From Pseudoxanthomonas sp. NC8 (GTDB taxonomy: Bacteria > Pseudomonadota > Gammaproteobacteria > Xanthomonadales > Xanthomonadaceae): DNA of 64,000 nucleotides. Below, in pieces: positions 20,761 through 31,650 of this stretch. The translations under genes were made by a program, and so were the position numbers. Each line of letters begins with the position of its first letter. The first letter of the stretch is position 1. The stretch is taken from the NCBI GenBank assembly GCA_025232375.1, contig CP060419.1:1859001-1923000 (forward strand), in the 5' to 3' direction. The notes under the pieces were generated by a model. That model saw nothing but the letters and a program-made list of their open reading frames with translations. It was not told where the DNA came from and did no database searches.

Positions 20761-23192
20761 TCAGAAGCTGGCGCTGAACTCCACGCCCCAGATCCGCGGC
20801 GGGGTGAGCCGCGCGCCGACGGTGCCGAGTACGGTCTTGCCATACGTGGTAAGGCCGTTCACGTACTGCTCGTCGAGCAGGTTCTCGCCGTACACCGCCA
20901 CGCCCAGCCGGCCATTGGCCGAGGTCCAGCCCACCCGCAGGTTGGCCAGTTCCTGCGATTCGCCCAGGTCCAGCGCCGGGCTCACGCCGCAGGTGCCTGG
21001 CTGAGCGATTCGTCGCTGCAGCGGGTCTTGCCGCGATAGCCGTAGCGCAGCGAGGCGCGCACGCTGCCGTTCTCGTCCAGGTCCCACAGGTACGCCGCGC
21101 CGGTGGCGAACGACCACTTCGGCACGCCGGTCGGCTGGCCACTGACGTTGATGCCTTCCGGCGTGACGTAGTGCTTGTAGGTCGAATCGATATAGGCCGC
21201 GTTGAAATCCAGGGTCAGCGCCGACGTGGCCTGCCAGAGCGCGTTGAAGTCGACGCCCCACGCCTCCAGGTCGGAGGTATCGACCACGTAGCGCGGGATC
21301 GCGGTGGTGGTATCGAGGCGGATCGCCTGCCGGTTGTCGTAGGCGTAGTAGTAGGTCGAGACGTCGTACTGCAGGCCGTACGCGGGCAGCACGTGCTTGA
21401 TGCCCGTCTCGAAGTTCCACACGTCCTCGTTGTCGAACTGGCTGCCGATCTGCAGCGCGTTGAAGCCACCGGCCTTGTAGCCCTTGGCCAGCGAGGCGAA
21501 ACCCATCAGGTTTTCGGTGAAGTGGTAGTCGGCGACGAAGCGCGGGCTGACGTCGTCCCAGCTGTCCGAATCGCGCGTGGTCTGGCCCTTGTTCATCATC
21601 GCCGGCGGATCGATGAAGGCGATGTCGAAGATGTAGGCCTCCTTCGGGATTCCGAGCATGTCGAAGATCCTCATCGCCTCCATCTGGGTGGGGTGGCGTG
21701 GGGCCCGGCGCGTAGCGCTGGTCGTTGAACCAGCTGAACTCTTTCTTGTCATGGGTGTAGCGCAGGCCGAAGGTCAGGTTGAGGCGGTCGTTCACCCGCC
21801 AGATCACGTCGCCGTACAACGCATAGGCGGTCGTTTCCAGCGAATTGACGAACTGCTCGTTCCACGGTTCGCCCATCAGGGTCAGCGGGATGCCGTACAT
21901 CTGCATCACCTGGCTGGTGAAGCCGTACAGCGTGCCGTCCGGCGTGGGCGCCAGGCCCATGTTGCGCACGATCGTGTCCACCGAGTCGGTATAGGCGTTG
22001 ACCCTGGCTGGTCTGGTCCGCCTTTTCCCTGAAGTAGCTGGCGCCGAAGACCCAGTCCAGGTGCTCGCCGCTGCCGGCGAACTTGAACTCCTGGTAGAAA
22101 TTCGAGTTGCTTTCGGTATTGACCGAGTCCACGTACAGGTCGCGGCGATCGGTGCCGTCTTCCTCGACCCGGTTGAGCGAGTCGTAGTCGTGGCAGGCGG
22201 TGGTCGAGGTCAGGTTGCCCCACTCGAACGAGTGGTCGACGATCAGGGTCACGCCATCGAACTTGCGCGACTCCTCGTTGCCGTCCACGTCGACCGCGGC
22301 CGGCGTCTTGCGCGGATCGAGGTAGGCCGATTCGTCCACCGGCAGCGACGGCACGCCGGGCGCTGCCGGCAGCGGCACGATGCCGATCGTGGCCTTAGCC
22401 GAGCTGGTCGAGGTCCTCGTGGTCCCAGCTGATCCAGGCGCTGGTGTTGTCGCCGAAACGGGTGCTGAAGGCGGCACGGGTCGCCCAGTTGTCCTCGGGC
22501 GCTAAGGTCCTTGCCGGTATTGGCGTCCTGGACCCAGCCGTCGGCCTTGGTTGAACACGCCATTGAGGCGGAACGCGGAGTCCTCGCCGACCGGGATGTT
22601 CGCCATCGCGTCGACGTACTGCTTGCCGTACTCGGTAAGGCGCACCCGCGCGCGGCCTTCCGCTTCGGAACCGGGCCTGTGGGTGATGATCGAGACCGCG
22701 CCGGCCGCGGTGTTGCGCCCGAACAGGGTGCCCTGCGGCCCCTTCAGCACTTCGATCCGCTCCACGTCGGTGAACGGCAGCAGCACGCCGCCGCCACGGC
22801 CGGCATAGACGCCGTCGACATAGACGCCGACCGCAGGATCGGTGCCGATGCCGAAGTCGTCGGTGCTGATGCCGCGCAGCTGGAAGCTGGGCTGGGTCGG
22901 CTGCTGGCCGTTGACCACCAGGCCCGGCACGAACATGTCGATGCCGCTCAGGTCGCGGGCGACGACGTCGTCGAGCATCTGCGCGCTGACGACCTGCAGC
23001 GCGATCGGAACGTCCTGCAGTTCCTGTTCGCGGCTCTGCGCGGTCACCGTGATCCGGTCCAGCGTGAGCGCGTCGGTCGCGGTTTCGCCGTCCTGCGGCG
23101 CGGCCATGGCCATCGACGCGGCGCCCGCCGCGAGGCTGCCGAAAAGCACCCGGGCGCACGCGCAGGCTCAAAGGATGTTTACGGACCGTCAT
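20761..23192 (-). CDS. TonB-dependent outer-membrane receptor
   Basis: This is an outer-membrane gated channel importing a ligand with energy from TonB. The start at 23192 (MTVRKHPLSLRV) has GGGGAG six bases upstream. A signal peptide is followed by a plug domain: LDRITVTAQSREQELQDVPIAL (TonB-box region), SFQLRGISTDDFGIGTDPAVGVYVDGVY, DVERIEVLKGPQGTLFGRNTAAGAVSI. The barrel includes GKQYVDA, NLTFGLRYTHDKKEFSW, MGFASLAKGYKAGGFNA and the C-terminal LGTVGARLTPPRIWGVEFSASF, ending in the terminal Phe needed for insertion. Shifts occur near 23150, 22550 (CCAAGG), 22503 (CTAAGG), 22395 (CTAAGG), 22015 and 21710. About 810 aa. It lies 146 bases downstream of the cytochrome gene and is probably part of the same functional unit. 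The ligand is unknown. Confidence 0.92.
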
Positions 23193-23338
23193 GGAGTTCT
23201 CCCCTACTCGCAGTGTTTCTGGTTGGACGTGTTGTTGTTCATGAGGAAGTACGCGGGCTGCCGCCACTGGCAGGCGGTACATACCGCGTGGATCCGCTGC
23301 CGGCACTCCCCGTGGCCGGCTGCAGGTACAGGTCGGGC

Positions 23339-24546
23339 TCAGCCCGCTTCGCCGCACTCTCCGTGCTGCGAGGCGATCCACTGCCGGATCAGCTCCATGC
23401 CCTCGGCGTGGGCCACGCTGCGCCCCAGCTCGGGCATCATCACCCCCGGATCGGTGCTGAGCATCCGGTAGGTGAGGATCGACTCGTCCGGCTTGCCGGG
23501 AACGATGTCGAAACGGCGATCACCGGTGCCGTGCCCGGCGGCGATCGGCAGCTTGCAGCGCCCCAGGCGCAACGGTTCGCTGACGTCGCTGGCCAGCCAC
23601 AGGCCCGAGGTGTTGCCCGGCCCGACCGCGCTGTGGCAATGCGAGCAGTTGATGTCCAGATAGGCGCGTGCGCGGGCATCGATGCCCGCGGCCGGGTCCA
23701 GCCAGTCGGCCACGCGCGGTACCGTCGATGCCTCGGGCAGGCCATCCAGATAACCCAGCTGCTGCCAATGCGACAGCTGGTTGGCGGTCACCTCTTTGCC
23801 GGCCTCGTCGAGATAGACGAGGTCGCGGTTGAGGTGCCTTGGCCTTGGGGCCGATCGGCTGCACTTCGCGGGTGGCCAAGGTTGCTGCCATGGCAGCCCG
23901 CGCACTGGTTCTGGTCGGGCACCTGGTAGGCGGCATCCTCGCGCGCGCCGGCCGCATCGACCAGGGTCAGCGACACCAGCTCGCCAGCGCGTTTCAGCCG
24001 CGCCTCGGTCTGCTCGGCGTTCCAGACGTAGGGCATCGCGACCCAGCCGGCTTCGCGCCGCACCAGCAGGCGCGTCTCCACCAGCCGCACCTTGTCCAGG
24101 TCGAGGCGACCGCCGGGAAGCTCGCCCTCGTGCCTGGCTGCGCAGCACCAGCGGGCTGTCGCGGGGCTCGCCGTCCACGCGCGGGTAGTAGAAGGTCTTG
24201 CTGATGATGGTCCCGACCGGGAAGTCGAAGCTCTGCCCCGCGTCGTAGTGCGCGACCTTGCCCTCTGGAATCCAGACCGTGCGCAGCTTGTGCGCGTAGT
24301 CGGTGAACAGCGGTGTATTGAGGTCGTAGGGCAGCACCCGCGCGTTGGGCACCATGCGCCCGCCGGACATGTCGAACAGGTGCCACTCGGCCAGCGATTC
24401 CGGCTGGCCTGGGCATGGAACACCACCTGGTCCGCGGCCGCGGGCCGGCAGCCGGAAACCAGCGCCGCGGCGAGCATCAGCCCGCCTGCCAGCGCCACCA
24501 CCTTCAACGACAGCGGGCCGCGCCCGCGCAACTTCCGCTCAGCCAC
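23339..24546 (-). CDS. diheme c-type cytochrome lipoprotein, SO2930/HNE_0200-like family
   Basis: The GTG start at 24546 overlaps the end of the beta-helix gene by 8 bases. The product has a lipoprotein signal peptide (VVALAGGLMLAAALVSGC, lipobox VSGC). Two haem-binding CxxCH sites are present: NQCAGCHGS (about 23885-23915) and NCSHCHSAVGPG (about 23630-23660). In addition DLNTPLFTDYAHKLRTVWIPEG and FPVGTIISKTFYYP are features I associate with the conserved family described as SO2930-type diheme cytochromes, habitually next to a parallel beta-helix protein. Shifts lie near 24410, 24130 and 23830-23870 (CCTTGG for CCTGG). About 400 aa. The likely role is periplasmic electron transfer or oxidation; the substrate is unknown. 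Confidence 0.82.
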
Positions 24547-25753
24547 GCTTGAGGTCCACCTGCGGAAGCGCCGGCAGGGTGCAGCCGTACGACGAGGCGT
24601 CGCTGCTCGGGCTCTTGTAGCCGTTCGGACCGTCGGCATTCACCACGCCCGAGACGTCGTGCAGGCAGATCTGCGGACCTTCGGCGAGCTTGGCGTTGAC
24701 GTAGCCGTCCCAGAGCACGTCGGGCAGGCGCCCGTTGAGTCCGAACAGCGCGACCTTCAGCGCCTTCAGGTCGAATCCGTCCGGCGCGTCGCCGCCGCCC
24801 GAGAGGCGGTTGCCGTGGACCGAGATCCGCTCCGGATACGGGTCGAAGCTTTCCGAGCGGCTGTCGTCGCTGTAGCCGGTCGAATAGACGCTGGAGACGA
24901 TGATGTTGGCGGTCTTGTTGTCCTTGATGTCGTTGTCGAAGATCTCGACATCGTCATTGGAATTGATCACCACGCCGCTGCCGGCCGGGACGCTCGCCAC
25001 CGGCGTGCCCTTGGCGCCGAAGTTGCCGGTGTTGTTGGCCACGACCTGGTTGCGGAACACGCGCACGTTGCCACCGGGCTGCTTCAGCGCCGGCATGTTG
25101 AACACCAGGATGCCTCCGGTGTTGTTGGTGGCGACGTTGTCGTGCACGTCGGCATTGATCGTGTTCTCGACCTCGATGCCGGCGACGTTGTACTCGGCGC
25201 GGCTGTTGCGGACGATCACGTCGCGCGACTGGCCCACGTAGATGCCCGCATCGGCCGCACCGATGGCGATCGAGTCCTCGATCAGCACGTTGCGGGTGCG
25301 CACCGGATAGAGGCCGTAGCCGCCGTTGGAGGTCTTCGGGCCACCGGTCCACTCTACGCGCACGCCGCGGATGGTGACGTATTCGGCCTCGGCGACCTTC
25401 AGGCCGTCGCCCTTGGCGTCCTCGATGGTAAGGTTCTCGATGGTGAAGTGGTTGGCATTGACCAGCAGGCCCTCGGCGCCGGCCTTCTGTCCCTTGAAGC
25501 TGAGCACGGACTTGTCCTGGCCCGCGCCGCGCAGGGTCACGTTGTCGACCCGCAGGCTCAGGCCGCGGTCGAAGTTGAAGCGGCCGGCCGGGACTTCGAT
25601 GACGTCGCCGGGCTTGGCGTCGAGCAGGCGCTGGCGCAGGACGTCGGCGAAGCCGGCATCGCCCTCGGCGACGGCCGCGCTCGGCACGTGGCCTGGACCG
25701 CCTTCGCCGCAGCCGGCCAACGTCGCGGCCAGCGCCGTCGCGACCAGCCGGCA
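24539..25753 (-). CDS. parallel beta-helix repeat lipoprotein
   Basis: The product has a lipoprotein signal (LVATALAATLAGC, lipobox LAGC) and then a right-handed parallel beta-helix. Repeating turns such as NHFTIENLTIEDAKGDGLKV, EYVTIRGVRVEW, RNVLIEDSIAIGAADAGIYV, RDVIVRNSRAEYNVAGIEVE and VHDNVATNNTGGILVF resemble carbohydrate-active or adhesin folds. I place the start at the ATG at 25753, which has GGAGG upstream. One shift right after it is then needed, because the signal peptide lies in the neighbouring frame; a GTG at about 25814 is the alternative without a shift. The gene overlaps the cytochrome start by 8 bases, so the two are translationally coupled. About 405 aa. Function unknown. 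Confidence 0.82.
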   Translation of the reverse strand, partial: CRLVATALAATLAGCGEGGPGHVPSAAVAEGDAGFADVLRQRLLDAKPGDVIEVPAGRFNFDRGLSLRVDNVTLRGAGQDKSVLSFKGQKAGAEGLLVNANHFTIENLTIEDAKGDGLKVAEAEYVTIRGVRVEWTGGPKTSNGGYGLYPVRTRNVLIEDSIAIGAADAGIYVGQSRDVIVRNSRAEYNVAGIEVENTINADVHDNVATNNTGGILVFNMPALKQPGGNVRVFRNQVVANNTGNFGAKGTPVASVPAGSGVVINSNDDVEIFDNDIKDNKTANIIVSSVYSTGYSDDSRSESFDPYPERISVHGNRLSGGGDAPDGFDLKALKVALFGLNGRLPDVLWDGYVNAKLAEGPQICLHDVSGVVNADGPNGYKSPSSDASSYGCTLPALPQVDLKRG

Positions 25754-25941
25754 TGACGCCCCGCCTCCAGCCCCGCGCCGCCGCCACGTTCCCGCCCCTG
25801 ATCCGTCCACCCATCGTCCACTCCCCCGTCTATGCCGATGCCACGCTCGTGTGGCTGTAAGCCAGTCTCCACCGCGCCCGGGCGCCCGCACGAGGGCAAA
25901 GCCGGCATAATCGCGGGGGAAAAACGGACAGGGCGTGACCG

Positions 25942-26996
25942 ATGACGCCAGATGTAGCTGCGGATGCCTTGCCGCTCCGGGGCGTCAATATCAAATGCGG
26001 GATCGTGGCCGGCCTGGTCGCGCTGGCCGACCGGATCGGCGTGCCCTGCGACGGCTGGTTCGACGGCCTGCGGCTGAGCCGCGCCCAGTTCCGTACCGAA
26101 GCGCCGGCCTACCTGTCCTACCGGCAGGCCTGCGAGATCGTCCGCCGCGCCCTGCGCACGCTTCCGGGCGAGGGGCACGGCCGGCCCTCGGCCAGTCGCA
26201 GGACGTGGGCCATTTCGGCCTGCTCGGGCTGGCGATGATGACCGCGGAAAACTTCGGCGAGGCGCTGCGCACCGGCGTGCAGTTCGCGCCGATCACCGGC
26301 GCGATGATGGAGCTGCAGCTGGAGCCGCAAGTGCTGGCCGAGGACCGGGCCGGCATGGCGATGGTCGCGCGGATGGGCACGCCGGAACCGGACATCGAAC
26401 CGTTCCTGTGCGAGGAACTGTTCGCCAGCAGCCTGATGCTCTGCCGCGGCCTGCTCGGCCCGTGGTTCGCGCCGGTCCTGGTCGAGCTGGCCTATCCCGC
26501 CCCGGCCTACGCCGAGCAGTACGGAGGCCTGTTCGGCTGCGAGGTCCGCTTCGACGCGGGCCGCAACCGCGTCGTCATCGACGGCGGCTGGCTCGGCGCG
26601 CCGATGCCGGCGCACAACCCCTCCACCTCGCGCCAGGTCCCGGAACTGTGCCGGCAGCACATGCCCACGGCGCGCCCCTCAAGCGAGATCGTCGCCGCGG
26701 TCGAGCGGCTGGTACAGCTGCAGCTGGCCGATGCGCCGCGGCTGGTCGACATTGCCGCCGAGCTTCATGTGAACGAACGCACCCTGCGCCGCTACCTCAG
26801 CGATGCCGGCACCAACTACAAGGCGATCCACGACCGGCTCCGGCTCATCGCCGCCGAAACGCTGCTGGCCGGACCGGGGTCGAGCATCGCCGAGGTCGGC
26901 GCGGCGATCGGATTCCACGACCCGCGCGAGTTCCGTCGCGCGTTCAAGCGCTGGACCGGCGTCGCCCCGCGCGCGATGCGCGTCCGCACGTCCTGA
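25942..26996 (+). CDS. AraC family regulator divergent from the beta-helix operon
   Basis: The N-terminal half matches the arabinose-binding-like sensor domain seen in OruR/ArgR-type AraC regulators ([62 protein letters not shown]). The C-terminal third has two helix-turn-helix units: [31 protein letters not shown] and [33 protein letters not shown]. One shift near 26180 breaks the frame (expected G-L-A-L-G-Q-S-Q-D). About 351 aa. It is transcribed away from the beta-helix/cytochrome/TonB-receptor genes across a 188-base gap, the usual arrangement for a dedicated activator. The inducer is unknown. Confidence 0.9.
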
Positions 26997-27046
26997 TCGG
27001 CGGCAGGCCGGACGCCCCGCCCGGCCGCGCGAAGGCATCCCGCACT

Positions 27047-27582
27047 TCAGTGCCGCAGCAGCGTCCGCAGCGGCGACGGATCCGTCCAGCGTTCACGGCC
27101 GCGCAACGCGGCCAGCTCGATGAGTACCGCGGCGCCCGCCAGCCGGGCGCCCTGCCGCTGCAGCAGGCGCGCGGCGGCGGCCAGCGTGCCGCCCGTGGCC
27201 AGCACGTCATCGACCAGCAGCACCCGGGTGCCAGCCGGAAGCGCGTCGGCGCCTGGATCTGCAGGCGGTCGCTGCCATACTCGAGCGAATAGGCCTCCTC
27301 GAGCAGCGCGCCCGGCAGCTTGCCCGGTTTGCGCAGCGGCACGAAGCCGGCATCCAGCTCGCGCGCCAGCGCCGCGCCGAGGATGAACCCGCGCGATTCG
27401 GTCCCTGCCACCGCCTCGATCCCGGCATCGCGCCACGGCGCCGCCAGCGCCGACAGCATCGCCGCCAGCCCGCCGGCATCGGCGAGCAGCGGCACGATGT
27501 CCTTGAACACGATTCCGGGCGACGGGAAATCCGGCACGTCGCGGATCAGGGCCGCCCATGCGGGCGTCGTAGGCTCATCCAT
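27047..27582 (-). CDS. apt: adenine phosphoribosyltransferase
   Basis: Apt salvages adenine to AMP with PRPP in the cytosol. The frame starts [21 protein letters not shown] and contains [14 protein letters not shown] and the PRPP-binding motif [18 protein letters not shown] single shift near 27250 lies between [10 protein letters not shown] and [14 protein letters not shown]. About 178 aa, the normal length. It converges with the AraC regulator gene and lies downstream of selO on the same strand. Confidence 0.95.
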
Positions 27583-27630
27583 TGAAGCGTCCTCGGCTGC
27601 GTGTCGCGCGATCCTCGCACACGGCGCCGC

Positions 27631-29193
27631 TTACGAACTGCACGACAGCATCGAGCAGCCGGCACGGTGCCGCGCCCATTCCGGCCGCGCGCTGGCGTAG
27701 TGCGCGCGCCCGGGCTGTTCGGCGTAGGGATGCCGCACCACCTCCAGCAGCGCGGAAATCCCGCCTGGATCCCCCTGCTCCGCGCGATCGATCGCTTCCT
27801 GCGCCAGCCAGTTGCGCAGCACGTAGCACGGGTTGGTAAGGCGCATGGTCTCGCGCCGCTGCGCTGCGTCGAACGGATCGTCCGCCTGCCGGGCCGCGTG
27901 GCGAGCCAGCCAGTCGCGCAGCGGCGGCTCGATCCGCGCCCGCGCGTCGGCGTCGTAGAAGGCCGCGGCGAAGGGTGCCAGCCCGGCCTCCGTGTCCACG
28001 GCATCGACCCGGCCAAGCGCGCGGAAGAACAGGGTCATGTCGACCTGGCCATCCTGCAGCAGGCCCTGCAGGTCGGCGAACAGGCGCAGGTCGTCGTCGG
28101 TGCAACGGGTAAGGCCGAGCTTGCGCGCGACCAGGTCGCGGTGCGCCCGTTCCTGCGTACTGGCTGAAGCGGGCCAGTCCGGCCTCCAGCGGCGCGACGT
28201 CGGCGAACAGCGGCGCCAGCGCGTGGGCCAGCTGCAGCAGGTTCCAGTAGGCGACCTGCGGCTGCGTGCCGAAGCGGTAGCGCCGGCCCTGCGCGTCGGT
28301 GGTGTTCGGCGTCCAGTCCGGGTCGTAGTCCTCGACCCAGCCGTAGGGACCGTAGTCGATGGTCAGTCCGAGGATGGACATGTTGTCGGTATTCATCACG
28401 CCGTGGACGAAGCCGACCCGCATCCAGCCGGCGACCATCCAGGCCGTGCGCTCGCAGACCTGGGCGAACCATTCCGCGTCGCCTTCGCCGCCGCGCCCGG
28501 CCAGCTCCGGGAAGTGATGGCGCTGGGTGTAGTCGGCCAGTGCGCGCAGCAGCGCGGTGTCGCCGCGCGAAGCCGGCAGCTGCCAGCTGCCGAAACGCAG
28601 GAAGGTCGGTGCCATCCGGCACACCACCGCGCCCGGTTCCGGCCGCGGGTGGCCGTCGTAGAACATGTCGCGCACCACAGCCTCGCCGGTGCCCACCAGC
28701 GACAGGGCACGTGTGCTCGGAATGCCCAGGTGGTGCATCGCCTCGCTGCACAGGAACTCGCGGACCGACGAACGCAGCACCGCACGGCCATCGGCAAAGC
28801 GCGAATACGGGGTCCTGCCCGCTCCCTTCAGCTGCAGCTCCCAGCGTCCGCCGTCCGGACCCAGCGCCTCGCCCAGCGAGATCGCACGGCCGTCGCCGAG
28901 CTGCCCGGCCCAGCTGCCGAACTGGTGTCCGCCGTAGTTGGCCGCCGGGGCTGCATGCCCGGCAGCAGCATATTTCCGCCGAACACGCCGGCAAAGTCCG
29001 GATCGGTGAACGTCGAGGCGTCCAGCCCGACCAGCGCGGCGGCCTCCTGCGAGGCGGCCAGCAGCCGCGGCGCGGCGACCGGGGTCGGTTCGACCGGCGA
29101 TAAGGCAGCGCCCAGTACCTCGCGCACCCGCGGCCCGGCCTCCGGGTCACCCGGCAGTTCGCGCAGGAAGGCGTTGTCGAATTCGATGTGCAT
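27631..29193 (-). CDS. selO: protein adenylyltransferase SelO (YdiU/UPF0061)
   Basis: SelO is a pseudokinase-fold enzyme that transfers AMP to Ser, Thr or Tyr of target proteins and is linked to redox stress. The N terminus reads [16 protein letters not shown] and [14 protein letters not shown]. The ATP-binding core and [25 protein letters not shown] are clear, as are [15 protein letters not shown] and the C-terminal LSCSS, where some eukaryotic homologues carry selenocysteine. Shifts lie near 28945, 28160 and 28040. A TTA codon near 29100 probably stands for a TGG (Leu for Trp). About 520 aa when repaired. It stands between the GST gene and apt on the same strand. Confidence 0.92.
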
Positions 29194-29325
29194 GCCCTGG
29201 GTATGGGGATGCCGATGCGCCTTCCACAGGCGCCGGCGCTGCCGTCGGCGGCCGGAACGCCCCCTGCGCCACCGGCCGACGCCCCGCGGGAGCCCGCGCG
29301 GGGCCGGCGCGGCCGGCGCGGCCCG

Positions 29326-30013
29326 TCAGCCTGCCGCCAGCGCGAACGGCCCGCCCTGCGCGAGCGCCCGCTGGTAGGCGGGCCGCGCATGGATGCGCTG
29401 CAGGAAGCCGGCCAGCTGCGGATGGCTGTCCAGCCCGCCGCGCACGGCCGCGGCCTCGACCGGGAAACTCATCTGGATGTCGGCGGCCGTGAAGCGTTCA
29501 CCGGCAAACCAGCCGGTGCCGCGGGCAAGCGACTGTTCCATCCAGTCCAGGTGCAGCTTCAGCTGCGGACCGACGAAGCCGGCCATCGCGCGGCCGACGA
29601 TGCCATCGGCGATCGGGCGGACGAAGAACGGCTTCTTCGCCGCGCGGATCCGCGCAAACACCCGTACTCAGCAGCAGCGGCGGCATGGCCGAGCCTTCGG
29701 CGTAGTGCATCCAGTAGCGATAGTTGAGCCGTTCGGGTGAGTCCACCGGCAACGGCGTCGGCGACAGCGCATGGCTGGTGTCGTAGCGCTCGACCAGGTA
29801 TTCGAGGACCGCCCCCGATTCGGTAAGGGTATGGCCGTCGTCGACCAGCACCGGCGACTTGCCCAGCGGATGTACCGCGCGCAGGGCGGCCGGTGCCAGC
29901 AGGGTCTGCGGGTCGCGCGCATAGCGCACCAGCTGGTACGGCAGGGCCAGTTCCTCCAGCAGCCACAGCACGCGCTGGGAACGGGAGTTTTCCAGATGGT
30001 GGACGGTGATCAT
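29326..30013 (-). CDS. glutathione S-transferase family protein
   Basis: The N-terminal thioredoxin-fold domain reads MITVHHLENSRSQRVLWLLEELALPYQL, with the G-site block LGKSPVLVDDGHTLTESGAVLEYL (Glu-Ser of the family). The C-terminal helical domain includes GPQLKLHLDWMEQSLARGTGWFAGERFTAADIQMSFPVEAA and ends PFALAAG. The start at 30013 has a GGAG eight bases upstream. A shift near 29660 separates the halves. About 228 aa. Soluble; the substrate is unknown. The Thr in HTLTES comes from a CCTTACC that may have been CCTGGCC (Ala). Confidence 0.88.
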
Positions 30014-30108
30014 GGCGGTCGGCTCCGGGGGACGCCCCATCCTCGCATCCCGTGGCCCGCCGCACCCGCCGACGGGCCGACGCGGCGGCGGATTTCCGGC
30101 GCCGCAAA

Positions 30109-30143
30109 CGAAAAACGCCGGAGGCTTGCGCCCCCGGCGTTTC
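30109..30143 (-). terminator. intrinsic terminator of the cold-shock gene
   Basis: On the minus strand AACGCCGGGGGC pairs with GCCTCCGGCGTT (one bulge) and is followed by a short T-run. It lies about 35 bases past the stop of the csp gene. Confidence 0.8.
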
Positions 30144-30175
30144 GTGGTGGCCTGCCTTGCGGCGGGCCGGCGCTA

Positions 30176-30385
30176 TTACAGCGCCTGCACCTGGTCGGCC
30201 TGCAGGCCCTTCTGGCCCTGCACGACGATGAAGGAGACCTTCTGGCCTTCCTGCAGCGACTTGAAGCCATTGCCCTGGATCGAGCGGAAGTGCACGAACA
30301 GGTCGGCGCCGCTCTCCGGGGTGATGAAGCCGAAGCCCTTGGCGTCGTTGAACCACTTGACGGTACCGGTCTGACGATCGGACAT
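30176..30385 (-). CDS. cold-shock protein, CspA family
   Basis: An intact 69-residue cold-shock domain: [19 protein letters not shown] (RNP1-like KGFGFI) followed by [10 protein letters not shown] (RNP2-like LFVHF) and ending LQADQVQAL. It acts as an RNA/single-strand DNA chaperone in the cytosol. About 205 bases of non-coding sequence lie upstream before the next gene on the same strand. That is room for the long 5' leader typical of csp mRNAs, though no specific element is recognisable. Confidence 0.96.
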   Translation of the reverse strand: MSDRQTGTVKWFNDAKGFGFITPESGADLFVHFRSIQGNGFKSLQEGQKVSFIVVQGQKGLQADQVQAL

Positions 30386-30590
30386 TTTGCTAACTCCTCA
30401 ACTTGGATATGGAAAACCGGCCACGGAACGCCCGGGTCGGTACTGGGTTGCAGGTGTTAGGCAAAGCGGAACGATGTAGTGATCGTCAGATCGACTCATC
30501 AGGCCACGAACCACGGTGACCCAAGCAAACACAGTGGGCGAACAATACCCTTATTTTTCCTGAATAGCGAGCCTGCCCCCGCGGGGGCGT

Positions 30591-31601
30591 TCAGCCGCCT
30601 CCGGACCCCGTCCAGGCCTGCGCGGCGATACGGTACGAAGCTTTCCGCGCCTGGTGGTCGTGGATGTTCGCCACCACGATCAGTTCGTCCGGGCGGTGGC
30701 GTGCGGCGAAAGCCGCCAGCCCCCGGGCCACGGTCTCCGGACCACCAACCACGCTGCAGGCCAGGGCGCGTTCGACGCCGGCCTTCTCCTCCGGCGTCCA
30801 GTAGCCCTCGATGTCATCGATCGGCGCCGGGATCAGGCCGGCACGGCCGCGACGCAGGTTCACGAAAGCCTGCTGGGCGGTCGTGAACAGCCGGCGCGCC
30901 TCCGCGTCCGTATCCGCCGCGACCACGTTCACCGCCAGCATGGCGAGTGGCTGCCGCTGGCTGGCCGACGGACGGAAATCGCGGTGGTACAGCAGCAGCG
31001 CCTGGTCCATCGCATCCGGGGCGAAATGCGAGGCGAAGGCGAACGGCAGCCCCAGCGCAGCGGCCAGCTGGGCGCCGAACAGGCTGGAACCGAGGATCCA
31101 CACCGGGACGTCCAGCCCGGCCCCGGGTACCGCACGGACCGCCTGCCCCGGCTCGACCGCCCGGAAATAGCCGAGCAGCTCCTGCACGTCCTGCGGAAAA
31201 CGGTCGGCACCCTCGAAATAGCGGCGCAGCGCCCGGGCGGTGGCCTGGTCGGTACCCGGCGCGCGGCCGACGCCGAGATCGATCCGCCCCGGGTGCAGCG
31301 CCGCCGGGGTGCCGAACTGCTCGGCCACCTGCAGCGGCGAATGGTTGGGCAGCATGATCCCGCCGGCGCCGACCCGGATCGTCCGCGTCCCGGCAGCAAT
31401 GTGGGCGATCAGCACCGCCGTGGCCGCCGACGCGATCCCCGGCATGTTGTGGTGTTCGGCCAGCCAGAAGCGGTGGTAGCCGAGGGCTTCGACATGCCGC
31501 GCCATATCCAGGCTGTTGGCCAGCGCGATGGCCACGTCGCCGCCTTCGCAGACCGGGGCGAGATCGAGCACCGACAGCGGGATCGACGGCGTCGACGCCA
31601 C
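30591..31601 (-). CDS. LLM-class flavin-dependent oxidoreductase (luciferase-like)
   Basis: An intact 336-residue frame. It shows the bacterial luciferase-like fold: [78 protein letters not shown] and [30 protein letters not shown]. The last two blocks form the flavin phosphate and substrate pocket. It resembles the MsnO8/YhbW-type group of unknown substrate. The start is a GTG. A 14-base perfect palindrome (GCCCCCGCGGGGGC) lies just past the stop at 30575-30588, without a T-run. Confidence 0.9.
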   Translation of the reverse strand: MASTPSIPLSVLDLAPVCEGGDVAIALANSLDMARHVEALGYHRFWLAEHHNMPGIASAATAVLIAHIAAGTRTIRVGAGGIMLPNHSPLQVAEQFGTPAALHPGRIDLGVGRAPGTDQATARALRRYFEGADRFPQDVQELLGYFRAVEPGQAVRAVPGAGLDVPVWILGSSLFGAQLAAALGLPFAFASHFAPDAMDQALLLYHRDFRPSASQRQPLAMLAVNVVAADTDAEARRLFTTAQQAFVNLRRGRAGLIPAPIDDIEGYWTPEEKAGVERALACSVVGGPETVARGLAAFAARHRPDELIVVANIHDHQARKASYRIAAQAWTGSGGG

Positions 31602-31650
31602 GCGGCCTCCTACTGCCGCGTGGACTCGGCCAGCGGCAACGCGGGCCCCG

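Noticed and set aside
24092..25756. 554-residue open frame on the plus strand
   Set aside because: It is a shadow of the cytochrome and beta-helix genes, whose minus-strand frames carry CxxCH, lipobox and beta-helix repeat features.
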